A DNA stretch of 64,000 nucleotides from Candidatus Synoicihabitans palmerolidicus (GCA_020809425.1 JAGGDC010000001.1:2121001-2185000); one strand, 5' to 3'; positions 11,506 to 21,968 are shown, numbered from the stretch's first letter. Notes: generated by a model from the sequence alone, not told the origin. Made by a program: numbers and translations.

Positions 11506-13334
11506 TTAGAGCGTGTCCCACAAGCGCAAGAGGTTGTCAATGAGGAGGTAGCGTAAAAATAAAGAGACCGAAACCGGGATAATTTCCTGGTTTCGGCACA
11601 AAAACGGCGTGTATAATTTGGTGTGAGCAATACTACCGAAGCCGTCGCCTCGGAAGGTGCCCTGCAACCCTGGCTGCGTCCAGACCTGACTCCGGTCGGA
11701 CCCAACAAAGATTACGCCGCGTTGCGCGATCAACTGGCGGGGCTCGACCAGTTGCTGGCCAACAGTCACTTGGAAGCGATGGCCGTGGACTTTGCTCGGG
11801 AAAACTGGCGGGGCGACGACGTGGCCGGGTTGCCGCGACACCTGCAGTTCGCGCGCAAGGCGCGGCGGGTGCAGATATTGCGCATGATACTCGGAAAAAT
11901 CAGCTTGCGTAAACTTTCCCTGAGCATCGCCTCCAGCGATCTGTTGGCCGACTTTTGCGGAGCGCGCCGGATCGACGGCATCAAGGGGGGTCTCCCAAAG
12001 AAAGCGTGCGGGAACGTGCGTCCAAATGCTTCACCGCCGGGCAGGTGCGCAGGATGAGCCAAGTCTTTATCGAGATGTGCGGTGAGGCGGACCGGGCGAG
12101 CGAACTGGGACTGGCTGCGACGCAGCCGATGGATACGTGCCTGGTGGACTCGACCTGCCTGCAGGCCAACATCCATTTCCCGGTCGACTGGGTGCTCTTT
12201 CGCGACGTGAGCCGCCCCCCCCTGCTCAAGGCGGTGAAACTGCGCCGTGCAGCGGGGTTGCGGGGTCGGATGCCGAACGAGCCGCCAGTCTTTGCCAAGC
12301 AGATGAATCGGTGGTGCATCGCGATGACCCACAGCCGACGGCGCCGCGATGCGAAGCGGGCCCGCCAGGGCGTGCTCCGCCAGATGAAACGCCTGCTGCG
12401 CACCATCGGCGAGCACGCCCACCGCCACCGCGACCACCTCGCCGCCGACTACGCCCGGACCCGCTGCAGTGAGCGCCAGGCCACCCGCATCATTGCGCGC
12501 ATCGACGCCATGCTCGAGCAACGGCCGGCCGCGATCAAACAGGCCCACGAACGCATCATCGGCGCGCGACCAGTGCCCAACGCCGAGAAGATCCTCCGCG
12601 TCTACGAACCCGACGTGCAGACCGTGGTCCGGGGCAAGGCGTCTGGCGAGGTCGAGTTTGGCCACACTCTCATGATCAGTGAGAACGTGACGGGGTTGAT
12701 CACCGATTGGCAGTTGTATCAGGGAATGACTCCGGCCGAATGGCGTCAGTTCGACCAGAGCCTCGAGCGCCAGAATCAGTTCGACCTGAGCACCCCGATC
12801 AAAGCGGCGAGCACCGACCGAGGCTTCTCGACCAAACGGCTGTGCGAACGCTTGGCCGAAGCCGACATTTATGACGCCACTTGCCCCCGCGATCCGCAGC
12901 AACTGCAACGGCGCATGCAGGAGCCGCAGTTCGTGGCGCTCCAACATCGCCGGGCTTCGACGGAAGCCCGCATCGCCATCATCAAGCAACGCCAAGGCAA
13001 GCGATTGAGTGCCAGAGGCTTCACGAATCGCTACCTGACGGTAGCCTGGAGCATCCTCGGTCACAACCTGTGGCTCATCGCCCGACTGCTGGCCGACCAA
13101 CCACCGCAGGCCCAAGCCGCCTAAAACCACCAAGCCTACTCCAACGATGAACAATCAACCGGCTGTCGGAGTTTCCCTCATGGAAACGATCCAGGCACTG
13201 ACTGCTGCGACACTGCAATTTAGCCATTAAATTGCATTTGCGCGCGCCTCAATCCGCCATTGGTAGTCGGAAATCCGCTCAAAAAATCGGCTTTCCTGCC
13301 CCCCTTCCAAAATTAGGGTAAATGGGATACTCTC
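11506..13334 (+). mobile_element. IS-A element, copy 1 (ISNCY-like)
   Basis: About 1.83 kb. The left terminal repeat is GAGCGTGTCCCACAAGCGC at 11509. The right end is degenerate (minus strand GAGAGTATCCCA instead of GAGCGTGTCCCA). The element carries a DDE transposase gene in two frames and about 200 bp of non-coding 3' sequence with a small hairpin (GCAATTTA and TAAATTGC, near 13217-13237). The flanks are an IS30 fragment on the left and unique DNA next to glyA on the right, with no target duplication visible. This is the copy with the best preserved catalytic part. Confidence 0.85.
11623..13124 (+). pseudogene. IS-A transposase, copy 1, split in two frames at a G run
   Basis: The N-terminal part (GTG 11623) ends 12055-12057. 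The catalytic part is open from about 11955 to TAA 13122-13124 and holds the triad Asp in CLVDSTCLQANIHFPVD, Asp in STDRGF and Glu in STEARI. The VDSTCLQANIHFPVD pattern resembles transposases usually catalogued as ISNCY; the family was not confirmed. The two halves join correctly (IDGIKGSPKESVRER) only if the run after ATC AAG had four G. This copy has six and other copies have five, so an uninterrupted protein is not encoded. An N-terminal domain plus a slippage-expressed catalytic ORF remains possible. Confidence 0.8.
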
Positions 13335-13370
13335 TACCCGAGCCCTAAATGTACGGTGCGATCACGAGAG

Positions 13371-13409
13371 ATCGTCATCGGACGTCACGGGCAAGCGACG
13401 TCCGACGAT
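13371..13409 (-). terminator. Hairpin after glyA, possible terminator
   Basis: ATCGTC-ATC-GGACGTC and GACGTCCGACGAT pair as a 13-bp stem with a 3-nt bulge and a 10-nt loop, starting 9 bp after the glyA stop. No clear U run follows on the minus strand, so it may be a non-canonical terminator or mRNA-end stabiliser. Confidence 0.4.
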
Positions 13410-13417
13410 GAGGTCTA

Positions 13418-14683
13418 CTAGCTTGCGTAGGGCAGCGGATATTTGGCAGCAAGAGTGGCTGCGCGTATCTTGACTGCGGTCAGGGTGCTGTCGAGAGCAT
13501 CGGTATTGATGGCCTTGAGCACGCTATCGATACAATCGGCGACTTCTTCCATATCGGCTTCTTCCATTCCGCGCGAGGTGACGGCGGGAGTGCCGAGCCG
13601 GATGCCGGAGGCTTGGAAGGGAGAGCGGGTCTCGAACGGCACGGTGTTTTTGTTACATGTGATATGAGCGAGATCGAGGGTCTCCTGAGCTTTTTTGGCG
13701 GTGAGGTCGGGAAGGTTTTCTCTCAGGTCGACCAAGAAAAGATGATTGTCGGACCCACCGGATACGATCTGGTAGCCACGTTTCATCATGGCGGCGCAGA
13801 GTGCGCGGGAGTTTTTGACGATTTGTTCGGCGTAGGTTTTGAACTCTGGCTTCAGGGCTTCGGCGAAGCAAACGGCCTTGGCGGCGATGACGTGCATCAG
13901 CGGTCCGCCTTGCCCACCGGGGAACATAGCAGAATTGATGGCCTTGGCATATTCGGCTTTGCAGAGAATGAGACCACCGCGCGGACCACGGAGGGTTTTG
14001 TGGGTGGTCGTGGTCACGAAGTCGGTGTGACCTACAGGGGACGGGTGAACTCCAGCGGTCACGAGGCCGGCGATGTGAGCGATATCCGCGAAGAGATAAG
14101 CGCCGACCGAGCGGGCGATTTCGCCCATGCGGGCAAAGTCGATGACGCGGGAATAGGCAGAGGCGCCCACAGTGATCATCTTGGGTTTTTCGCGTTCGGC
14201 GATGGCAGCGAGTTCGTCGTAGTCGATGAGACCCGTGTCCTCGCGCACACCATATTGGACAAAATGATAGAGTTTGCCGGAAAAGTTGACCGGGTTGCCG
14301 TGAGTGAGGTGGCCGCCGTGGGCGAGATTCATGCCCAGAACCTTGTCGCCTGGTTGTAGGACGGAGGTGTAGACGGCGAAGTTTGCCTGAGATCCGGAGT
14401 GAGCCTGGACGTTGGCGTGTTCGGCGCCAAACAGCTCTTTGGCACGATCGATGGCGAGGTTTTCGACGACGTCGACATGTTCGCATCCGCCATACCAGCG
14501 CTTGGCCGGATAGCCTTCGGCATATTTGTTGGTGAGCACGCTACCCTGAGCCTCAATCACGGCGGGGTAGGTGAAGTTCTCCGACGCGATGAGCTCAATG
14601 TGGCTCTCTTGGCGGGAACGTTCGGCCGCGATGGCGGCGGCGATTTCAGGATCGAGGGTTTTTAGCGGCGAGGCGTTGAGCAT
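13418..14683 (-). CDS. glyA: Serine hydroxymethyltransferase
   Basis: 421 residues, full length. Converts serine and tetrahydrofolate to glycine and 5,10-methylene-THF in the cytoplasm, a main source of one-carbon units for purine and thymidylate synthesis. Visible family features are the N-terminal [26 protein letters not shown], the loop [17 protein letters not shown], and the PLP-binding Lys in [14 protein letters not shown] (about residue 230). There is no frame break. It is the last gene of a minus-strand run with purD upstream, which fits shared one-carbon/purine demand. The start at 14683 puts [15 protein letters not shown] at the N-terminus, as is common for this family. Confidence 0.98.
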   Translation of the reverse strand: MLNASPLKTLDPEIAAAIAAERSRQESHIELIASENFTYPAVIEAQGSVLTNKYAEGYPAKRWYGGCEHVDVVENLAIDRAKELFGAEHANVQAHSGSQANFAVYTSVLQPGDKVLGMNLAHGGHLTHGNPVNFSGKLYHFVQYGVREDTGLIDYDELAAIAEREKPKMITVGASAYSRVIDFARMGEIARSVGAYLFADIAHIAGLVTAGVHPSPVGHTDFVTTTTHKTLRGPRGGLILCKAEYAKAINSAMFPGGQGGPLMHVIAAKAVCFAEALKPEFKTYAEQIVKNSRALCAAMMKRGYQIVSGGSDNHLFLVDLRENLPDLTAKKAQETLDLAHITCNKNTVPFETRSPFQASGIRLGTPAVTSRGMEEADMEEVADCIDSVLKAINTDALDSTLTAVKIRAATLAAKYPLPYAS

Positions 14684-14739
14684 GGGAAAGGCGAATCAGA
14701 GGCAGGATTCACCAAAATCCCAAACCGAAAATGGTCAGA

Positions 14740-15225
14740 TCAGCCCAATTCTTTGCGCAGAAACGCCATGACAGAGGGTATGGCCTCTACAATTTCGTCG
14801 CGGTAGGCCTCGTATTCGGGCAAGGGGCCATCGTAGGGATCGCCGATTTCGTGATCGACGTTAGAGGGCAGAAACTCGCGGAGGAGGAATACGTTGCGAG
14901 GCGTCGGGTCGAACATGGCCTCGATGATCGCGCGGTGGGATTCTGTCATGACGAAGACCGCATTTGCGCTCGAGAGCAGTTTCGGCGTGAGAGGCTGGCT
15001 GCGGTGCGTACTGATGTTTAAGCCCACTTTTTTCATCGCGGTGACCGAGTTGGCGGAAGCCGGTGAGCCGCGACCGGCGGAGACGCCCGCAGAAGCGACC
15101 TTCCAATGGGCCAAGGGACCCGACTCTGCGGCAAAGGCGTGAGCGAGCAGAGCCTCGGCCATGGGTGAGCGACAAATGTTGCCGGTGCAAACAGCGAGAA
15201 TAAATCCGGGGTCTGAATCAGACAT
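14740..15225 (-). CDS. Low-molecular-weight protein tyrosine phosphatase family
   Basis: 161 residues, complete. The N-terminal P-loop CTGNICRS gives the C(X)5R signature with nucleophile Cys13 and Arg19. GDPYDGP near residue 128 carries the general-acid Asp. Such cytoplasmic enzymes dephosphorylate tyrosine or arginine residues and often control exopolysaccharide tyrosine kinases. No kinase is visible here, but the window is rich in glycan genes. It lies between glyA (57 bp downstream) and an exported hypothetical gene upstream. The arsenate reductase branch of the fold is less likely because the DPYDG motif matches phosphatases. Confidence 0.93.
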   Translation of the reverse strand: MSDSDPGFILAVCTGNICRSPMAEALLAHAFAAESGPLAHWKVASAGVSAGRGSPASANSVTAMKKVGLNISTHRSQPLTPKLLSSANAVFVMTESHRAIIEAMFDPTPRNVFLLREFLPSNVDHEIGDPYDGPLPEYEAYRDEIVEAIPSVMAFLRKELG

Positions 15226-15285
15226 GATTAGGGAGGAACGAGGGCATGCTTAGGATGCAATGGCAACTCACACAGTCACGTGAAC

Positions 15286-15898
15286 TCAAGTGCGGTGGAG
15301 CGCGCGCAGACCTTGAAGAATTTGCACGGCTCGGCGCAGCATGACGTCGGGAACGGGCGGGATTCTGATCGGTGGGTTCGTCGTCGATCGAGGCAGGAGC
15401 GGGGGCTGACGATGGGGTGGCTTCGGAGTCGACCTCCCCGTTGTGACGCCGGACGAGACTGGATTCGTCAAAGCGGGCCTTTTCGATGGCGGGTTTGGCC
15501 ATGGCAACAACGTCAACACCTGAGTCGATGGCTTCGACTGCGTTTCTTAATTCTTCCGAGGTGACCTGAATGGTCACATCCGGTTGGGGAGTGGTGCCAA
15601 CGGGCGCAAGGGTGATCAAGCGGGCGGACGAAGGAAGACGAATGGTCCAATCGATCGAGGGCGACGAGTCGAGCAGGACGATCTTCATGGTATCCGATGA
15701 AACAGTGGGAACGGAGGCGGCGGTTGTTTGAAAGCGAAGGTCGATGATTTCGGCCCAACAGGATGTCGGCAGGGGTCGGGATGACACGCCGCGATGATAA
15801 AGGATGCCGGGCAGAATCTTCACCGCGAGGGGAGGCGCGGCCGCTTGGATGGGACCCAGGAAGACGCAAGTCAGGATGAGCAGTCTCAATCGTTTCAT
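15286..15898 (-). pseudogene. Exported hypothetical protein, probably frameshifted near the C-terminus
   Basis: The start ATG 15898 overlaps the purD stop (TGATG), so it was translationally coupled. The N-terminus MKRLRLLILTCVFLGPIQAA is a signal peptide. A beta-rich domain of about 120 residues follows, with a repeated I-D-W-T / I-Q-V-T pattern. After about residue 170 the natural frame appears to shift near 15375: the better C-terminus is PPVPDVMLRRAVQILQGL ending at TGA 15286. The unshifted frame runs on as Ser/Arg-rich sequence to 15218. No family recognised. Confidence 0.5.
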
Positions 15899-17196
15899 CA
15901 GGCGCGATTGAACTGGCGGGCTCCGATGTCACGACGGAAGACTTTGGTGGTCATTTCGATCGCATCACAAGTTGCGTAAGCGGCATCGGCGGCGGATTGA
16001 AGGTCAGTGGAGACGGCGGTGACTCCCAGCACACGACCGCCGGAGGAAACGAGTTGTCCGGAGGTGTCGTGGGCCGTGCCGGCTTGGATCACGGCGACGC
16101 TAGCCGGAAGAGGATCAGGCAAGTTGATGGGATCGCCTTTGGGGTAGTCACCGGGATAGCCGGCGGCGGCGATGACGACACACATTGCGGCGGATTGCTC
16201 CTTCACCTGCAGATCGAAGCCGGCGAGGGTGCCTTGCGCGGCGCGCCAAAGGAGTTCGAGCACGTCGCAGCCGAGCCGGGGCAGGACCACTTGGGTCTCG
16301 GGATCGCCGAAGCGGGTATTGTATTCCAATACGGATGGTCCTGCGGTGGTCAACATGATGCCGATGAACAGGGTACCGCGAAAATCGATGCCTTCATTGG
16401 CGATGGCTTCGACGGAGGGAAGCACGATTTCGCGGTCAATCTGAGCCAACAGTTCCGGAGTAACGACCTCGGCAGGAGAGTAGGTGCCCATGCCTCCGGT
16501 GTTGGGTCCGGTATCGCCTTCGCCGATGCGTTTGTGATCCTGGGAGGTCGGGAGGGTGACGTAGTCGTGGCCGGATACGACGACAAGAATTGAGGTTTCT
16601 TCTCCGGTGAGGCAGTCTTCGATGAGGACCCGGGAGCCGGATGCGCCGAATTTGTTGCCCTCGAGCATGTCGCGCACGGCGGCTTCGGCTTCGTCCAAAG
16701 ATTGAGCGACGATGACGCCCTTGCCGGCGGCGAGGCCATCGGCTTTGACGACGATGGGGGCCCCCCGAGCGCGCAGATAGTCGAGGGCTGGTTCGACTTG
16801 TTCAAAAATTCCGGCGGGCGCGGTGGGGAGGCCGTATTTGAGTAAAATCTGTTTGGTGAGAACTTTGGAGGCTTCAAGTTCACCACCGTCGGCTTTGGGT
16901 CCGTAAGCGGGAATGCCGACGGCGAGGAGTGCGTCGACTAAGCCTAGGGCGAGCGGGACTTCGGAACCGACGACGACAAAATCGATTGCCTGCGATTGGG
17001 CCAAAGTGACGAGACCGGCGATGTCGTCTGCTTTGACGGCGTGACATTCAGCTCCGTCGGCAGCCATGCCCGGATTGCCGGGGGCGGCGAGGATATCGGG
17101 CGCGGAAGGGGAGGCCGCCATGGCACGCACGAGCGCGTGTTCGCGGCCACCGGAGCCGACTACGAGGACGGAATGGGGAAGGGATGTCTGGTCCAT
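15898..17196 (-). CDS. purD: Phosphoribosylamine-glycine ligase (GAR synthetase)
   Basis: 432 residues, complete. ATP-dependent joining of phosphoribosylamine and glycine in de novo purine synthesis. Features of the ATP-grasp family are the N-terminal VLVVGSGGREHAL, the ATP-binding PIVVKADGLAAGKGVIVA, the SQDHKRIGEGDTGPNTGGMG block, and YNTRFGDPE with metal-binding residues. It starts 4 bp after the LOG-family gene and overlaps the exported-protein gene by one base, so LOG-purD-exported protein-phosphatase-glyA look like one minus-strand operon. No disruption is seen. Confidence 0.98.
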   Translation of the reverse strand: MDQTSLPHSVLVVGSGGREHALVRAMAASPSAPDILAAPGNPGMAADGAECHAVKADDIAGLVTLAQSQAIDFVVVGSEVPLALGLVDALLAVGIPAYGPKADGGELEASKVLTKQILLKYGLPTAPAGIFEQVEPALDYLRARGAPIVVKADGLAAGKGVIVAQSLDEAEAAVRDMLEGNKFGASGSRVLIEDCLTGEETSILVVVSGHDYVTLPTSQDHKRIGEGDTGPNTGGMGTYSPAEVVTPELLAQIDREIVLPSVEAIANEGIDFRGTLFIGIMLTTAGPSVLEYNTRFGDPETQVVLPRLGCDVLELLWRAAQGTLAGFDLQVKEQSAAMCVVIAAAGYPGDYPKGDPINLPDPLPASVAVIQAGTAHDTSGQLVSSGGRVLGVTAVSTDLQSAADAAYATCDAIEMTTKVFRRDIGARQFNRA

Positions 17197-17200
17197 CAGA

Positions 17201-17873
17201 TCAAAGCACTTGGAGTTTTTCGCGGTAGAATGCCACCACTTCTTCGGGGTCGTCGGTAAACAGGATGTAATCGAGGATCCACGCCGGGGCGCGACCGGCC
17301 CGGACCATTTGAGTCAGTTGTTTCTTCAGATCCCGAAAATACTTTGAGTTAAAGAAGACAAATGGGACCCGGGGGCGGATGCCTAACTTGATGTTGCAGA
17401 GTTCGATACCGATTTCCTCCAGCGTGCCGACGCCGCCCACGTTGAAAATGCAGAAGTCGGCGACTTCGAACCATTTTTGGCGGAAATGACGGAACGACTC
17501 CTGAAAGGTATTGTAGAAATCCACTCCCATGTAGAAATCCACTCCCCATTTCGGAGGCTGAGCTTCCAGTTCGAGGAAGCAGGCGCCGGTGAGAGCGCCT
17601 TTGGCGCGTGCTTGTTCACAAGCAAGTCCCATGGCGCCGCCACCGCCGCCGGTGAGCACGCCCACGTTCGGTCCCATGTAGGAGGTGAGCGTATCAATGA
17701 GGGTCGCGATGCGGGCGGACTCGGCCTCGCTGAGTCCTACGGCGCTGCCGTAAAAGGCGAGGATGGGGGATTCCTGAAAGCAACGCTGCATTTCCTCACG
17801 GATAAAGAACCCGTGGTCCTTTTTGTAGGTGTGGATAAACAAATCATCGAGCTGAGGATTGAACCAGTAGCTG
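17201..17873 (-). pseudogene. LOG-family (TIGR00730-like) Rossmann protein, 5' end replaced by IS-A
   Basis: The last 220 or so residues are open: HTYKKDHGFFIREEMQRCF, YGSAVGLSEAE, VLTGGGGGAMGLACEQA, then NVGGVGTLEEIGIELC, the counterpart of the PGGxGTxxE site that binds nucleotide in LOG phosphoribohydrolases. The first Pro of that motif is Val here, and a PELQ-like larger subtype is likely. The N-terminus is missing because IS-A copy 2 starts at 17874. The stop at 17201 lies 4 bp before purD. An 18-bp in-frame tandem duplication is present near 17531. Members release nucleobases from nucleotides, some making cytokinin-like products. Confidence 0.8.
17513..17548 (-). repeat. 18-bp tandem duplication inside the LOG-family gene
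   Basis: GTAGAAATCCACTCCCAT is followed at once by a copy differing only at its last bases. On the coding strand it duplicates GVDFYM, giving VDFYMGVDFYN. The frame is kept. Confidence 0.88.
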
Positions 17874-19180
17874 GAGCGTGTCCCACAAGCGCAAGAGGTT
17901 GGCAATGAGTAGGTGGCGTAAAAATAAAGAAGCCTAAACCGGGAGGATTTCCTGGTTTCGGCACAAAACGGCGTGTATAATTTGGAGTGAACAATACTAT
18001 CAAAGCCGTCGCCCCGGAAGTTGCCCTGAAAACTTGGCTGCGTCCAGACCTGACTCCGGTCGGACCCAACAAAGATTACGCCGCGTTGCGCGATCAACTG
18101 GCGGGGCTCGACCAGTTGCTGGCCAACAGTCACTTGGAAGCGATGGCCGTGGCCTTTGCCCGCGAAAACTGGGGAGGCGACGACGTGGCCGGGTTGCCGC
18201 GCCACCTGCAGTTCGCGCGCAAGGCGCGGCGGGTGCAGGTATTGCGCATGATGCTCGGGAAAATCAGCTTGCGTAAACTTTCCCTGAGCATCGCCTCCAG
18301 CGATCTGTTGGCCGACTTTTGCGGAGCGCGCCGGATCGACGGCATCAAGGGGGTCTCCCAAAGAAAGCGTGCGGGAGCGTGCGTCCAAATGCTTCACCGC
18401 CGGGCAGGTGCGCAGGATGAGCCAAGTCATTATCGAGATGTGCGATGAGGCGGACCGGGCGAGCGAACTGGGACTGGCTGCGGCGCAGCCGATGGATACG
18501 TGCCTGGTGGACTCGACCTGCCTGCAGGCCAACATCCCTTTCCCGGTCGACTGGGTGCTCTTTCGCGACGTGAGCCGCACACCCCCTGCTCAAGGCGGTG
18601 AAACTGATCCGTGCAGCGGGGTTGCGGGGTCGGATGCCGAACGAGCCGCCAGTCTTTGCCAAGCAGATGAATCGGTGGTGCATCGCGATGACCCACAGCC
18701 GACCGGCGCCGCGATGCGAAGCGGGCCCGCAAGAGCGTGCTCCGCCAGATGAAACGCCTGCTGCGCACCATTGGCGAGCACGTCCGCCGGCCACCGCGAC
18801 CACCTCGCCGCCGACTACGCCCGGACCCGCTTCAGTGAGCGCCAGGCCACCCGCATCATTGCGCGCATCGACGCCATGCTCGAGCAACTGCCGGCCGCGA
18901 TCAAACAGGCCCACGAACGCATCATCGGCGCGCGACCAGTGCCCAACGCCGAGAAGATCCTCAGCGTCTACGAACCCGACGTGCAGACCGTGGTCCGGGG
19001 CAAAGCGTTCGGCGAGGTCGAGTTTGGCAACACCCTCATGATCAGTGAGAACGTGACGGGGTTGATCACCGATTGGCAGTTGTATCAGGGAATGGCTCCG
19101 GCCGAATGGCGTCAGTTCGACCAGAGCCTCGAGCGCCAGAATCAGTTCGCCCTGAGCACCCCGATCAAAGCGGCGAGCAC
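17874..19180 (+). mobile_element. IS-A element, copy 2, right part lost
   Basis: Starts with GAGCGTGTCCCACAAGCGC at 17874 inside the LOG-family gene and is closely similar to copy 1 up to CAAAGCGGCGAGCAC. There IS3 copy 2 begins. About 500 bp of the right part, including the right terminal repeat, are absent beyond the IS3, so the junction is a deletion rather than a simple nested insertion. Confidence 0.87.
17987..19180 (+). pseudogene. IS-A transposase, copy 2, truncated and frameshifted
   Basis: The N-terminal ORF (GTG 17987 to 18448) crosses the five-G site into the wrong frame, as in the other copies. The first catalytic Asp is present (CLVDSTCLQANIPFPVD), but further indels near 18590 and 18710-18790 break the frame, and the second Asp and Glu regions lie in the missing part. 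Not functional. Confidence 0.8.
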
Positions 19181-20514
19181 TGAGGTGGACCCATGAAGTT
19201 GGAGAGGAGGGATGATTAAATCCCAAAGGAGTCCAATATGTCGAAGAAACGACGTGCCTTCAGTGCCGAGTTCACAGCGAAAGTAGGGCTCGAAGCCCTC
19301 AAGGGAATCGAGCCGATCCACGTAATCGCGCAGCGTCACGAGGTGCATCCGGTGCCAGTGAGTCAGTGGAAGAAGGAGGTGTCCGAGCGGTTGCCGGAGG
19401 TCTTCGCGAAGCCCTCGGCGCAGGTGCGCGACGAGATCGAGCGGAATCGCAAAGAAAGAGAAGGAACTGTATGCGCGGATCGGGCAGCTGCAGATGGAGC
19501 TCGAGTGGCTCAAAAAAAGTTGGCGCATGTGGGGAGTAAGGAGCGCCGCAGCATGATCGAAACCGAGCATCCGAAGCTGAATGTGGCCCGGCAGTGCGAA
19601 CAGTTGGAGCTGCCACGCTCAACCTACTACCACCACCCGAAGCCACCGAAGGAAGCGGACCTGGCGTTGATGAAACAGATCGACGAGATCTACCTCGAGT
19701 CACCGTTCTTTGGTAGCCGCCAAATGACCCGTTAGTTGCAACGCGAAGGACACGTGGTGAACCGTAAACGGGTGCGACGATTGATGCGATTAATGGGACT
19801 CACGGCGATCTATCAAAAACCGAGTCTGTCGAAGAAAGCGGCCTCTCATCAGATCTACCGTATCTGCTGCGAACGCTGAAGGTTGAAAGGTCGAATCAAG
19901 GGTGGGCAACAGATATCATCTACATCCCGGTGTGCGGTGGCGTCGTTTACCTGTGTGCGGTGAGCGACTGGCACTCGCGGATGGTGCTCGCATGGGAACT
20001 GTCCAACACGCTCGATGCGTCGTTTTGCGTGCGAGCGGTGCAGTGCGCGATGGCGATTTACGGCAAGCCGGAGATCTTCAACCCTGACCAAGGCAGCCAG
20101 TTGACCAGCGCCGAGTTCACCCAGCCATTGTTGGCCGCCGGCGTGCGACTGTCGATGGACGGCAAAGGACGGTGCTTGGACAATGTCTTGGTCGAACGCC
20201 TGTGGCGCAGCGTCAAATACGAGGAAGTCTATCTGAAACGCTATGAGACGATGGTCGAGGCCCATGCCAACTTGGAGACCTACTTGCTGTTCTACAACGA
20301 CCGACGACCGCACTCCGCCCACGGCCGCCAAACACCATCCGAGGTCTACCACGCACAACTCAACCAAGCCGCCGCCTGACGGCGGCTATCCGAGCGGGGA
20401 AGAAGCCGCGCTTCCTCCCCTGCTCCCCTCCATTATCTTTTATTCTTGATCAGAAAAACCAGAAACCATAACTATAAATTCGCCCGACCTGTCCAATCGA
20501 CGGGGTCCACCTCA
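19181..20514 (+). mobile_element. IS3-family element, copy 2, at a deletion junction
   Basis: 1334 bp with the same TGAGGTGGACCC inverted repeats as copy 1. The left flank (GCGAGCAC, within IS-A copy 2) and right flank (GGCCGGCG, within the DUF2126 gene) share no target duplication. Both flanking features are truncated exactly at the element ends, so this copy marks an IS-associated deletion or a recombination between two IS3 copies. Confidence 0.9.
19238..20379 (+). pseudogene. IS3 transposase, copy 2, orfA fused to orfB then broken
   Basis: orfA (ATG 19238) keeps the Trp lost in copy 1 (VSQWKKEV). A 4-nt insertion (AAAG) near 19455 shifts orfA so that it runs directly into the orfB frame (RVAQKKLAHVG), bypassing the usual -1 frameshift site. 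orfB is then stopped by TAG 19733-19735 (Trp to stop in MTRW) and loses one C near 19858. The C-terminal rve core (FNPDQGSQLTSAEF, RLWRSVKYEEVY) is open from 19930 to 20379 and lacks the 23-bp deletion of copy 1. Inactive. Confidence 0.85.
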
Positions 20515-21968
20515 GGCCGGCGCAGGCGTCACCGATGAAGAGCGGAATCGAGTCGGGGAAGTCCGGACGCCAGTTATCACTGATCCATTTGCCATTCTCG
20601 TGGTCGAGAGGGAGCACGTAACCGGCCGACTTGCCTTCAGTCTGGAGAGGGCGAATCAGTCGAGATGAGACAGGCCGAGAGTGCGGGCCAGTTTTTGGGC
20701 TACCCGACGAGCGTCGGCCAGCTTGTGTTGGCCCGGTTCAAGACTGCTGCGGAGTCGGCTGGGATCTTGCCAGATAGGTTCACCGTCGAGGCGTCGTTGG
20801 AGGAGGGTCCAGCGAGGGATGGGCTCCCCGGGATAGTGTTTGCCCGATGTTTCGAGGATCACGGCGCCGGGGTAGGTGTCGGCGATGAGTTGGCGCGCCA
20901 GTCGGTGGGCGTAGGCTAGCTTGGTCGGACCAAAGGCTGCCGTCGCCCATTCGGCCCCTTCGGGTTTGAGCGGAACAAAGGTCGGTTCACCGCCCATGAT
21001 GATGGCGATATCGCTCCGTAGGAGGGATGATTCGGTGGCATCGCCGCAGGCGGCGATGGAGGCAGTGTAGTCGACGGATTTAAATGGCGCGGGAGGGACG
21101 AAGGACTAGGAGATGGGTTCGACGGTCACGCTGACATCGAGCTCGGATGTGACGTGGTGTTTGTGATAATAATTTCCCTGCATCGGGTTCACGCTTTCAG
21201 CGTCGGCGGCATGGGCGACGGGAATGAACAGGTTGTCGCACCAAACGCCGGCGGTGGGGTCGAGTGCTCGCCAGCCTCCCCCGGGAAGATAGACTTCGGC
21301 CTACGCGTGCATGGCTCCCACCGTGCGCTGATTCTCGTCATCGGGTGCGTAGAGATAACCGCTGACAAAGCGAGCGGCCAGACCGAGAGTGCGACAGAGC
21401 TCCACAACGAGTACGGCGAAATCACGACAAGCTCCGCTACCGAGCTCGAGCGTGGTAATGGAGGATTGGATACCGGGTTCATCTCGCCGATTGTAGATCA
21501 GGCTGATGTAGATGAGAGAGTTGAACGCACTCAACCTTTCGACGGTGTTTTTTGGTCGGGTGGTGAAGTGCGCATCGAGCCATGATTGCAGGCGTTGCTG
21601 CGTGTCGTCGAACGGGGGCGCCAGATAGGGACTGAGAGCGAACCGAGATATGGGTTCGTATTCGAACGGGCAATTGAGCGCGTGATGTTCGAGCACGAAA
21701 TCAAACGGGTTGCTGACGTGGTTCTCGACCTCGGCCACCGTACTGATTTCGAAGTGGTTGGAGTCGTCGGGGAACCGCGCCACATACAGATCATTGTCGG
21801 AGGCATCGTCGCAGCGGGTGACGATGGCGTGGGGCGAGACGGTGAGCTTGAAACTATGCAGGCTTTGGCGGGAGTTCTCCCGCGGTCGCATGTAGATAAG
21901 GTGCGGGGACAGGGAAACAGTTTTCCCGTAGCGATAGCGGGTTTCGTGAGTGATGCGGAGTTTCAAGG
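20515..21968 (-). pseudogene. Transglutaminase-like plus DUF2126 fusion protein, truncated
   Basis: The gene begins near a TTG at 21968 (LKLRITHETRYRYGKTVSLS), the N-terminal beta domain of bacterial transglutaminase-like proteins. It continues to the catalytic Cys in LGSGACRDFAVLVVELCR and the His region (GAMHA). There TGG has become TAG (21301-21303); the frame continues AEVYLPGGGWRALDPTAGVW. A second in-frame TAG (about 21110) precedes SFVPPAPFKSVDYTAS and the DUF2126 start IIMGGEPTFVPL. A frameshift near 20656 follows, and IS3 copy 2 cuts the gene at 20515. Full-length relatives are about 1100 residues, often in peptide-modification or cyanophycin-linked loci. Here at least half of DUF2126 is gone. 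Confidence 0.77.

Noticed and set aside
11766-13154. Long antisense open frames over IS-A copies (for example 462 and 459 residues)
   Set aside because: They are shadows of the high-GC transposase. The real one is identified by its catalytic motifs on the other strand.
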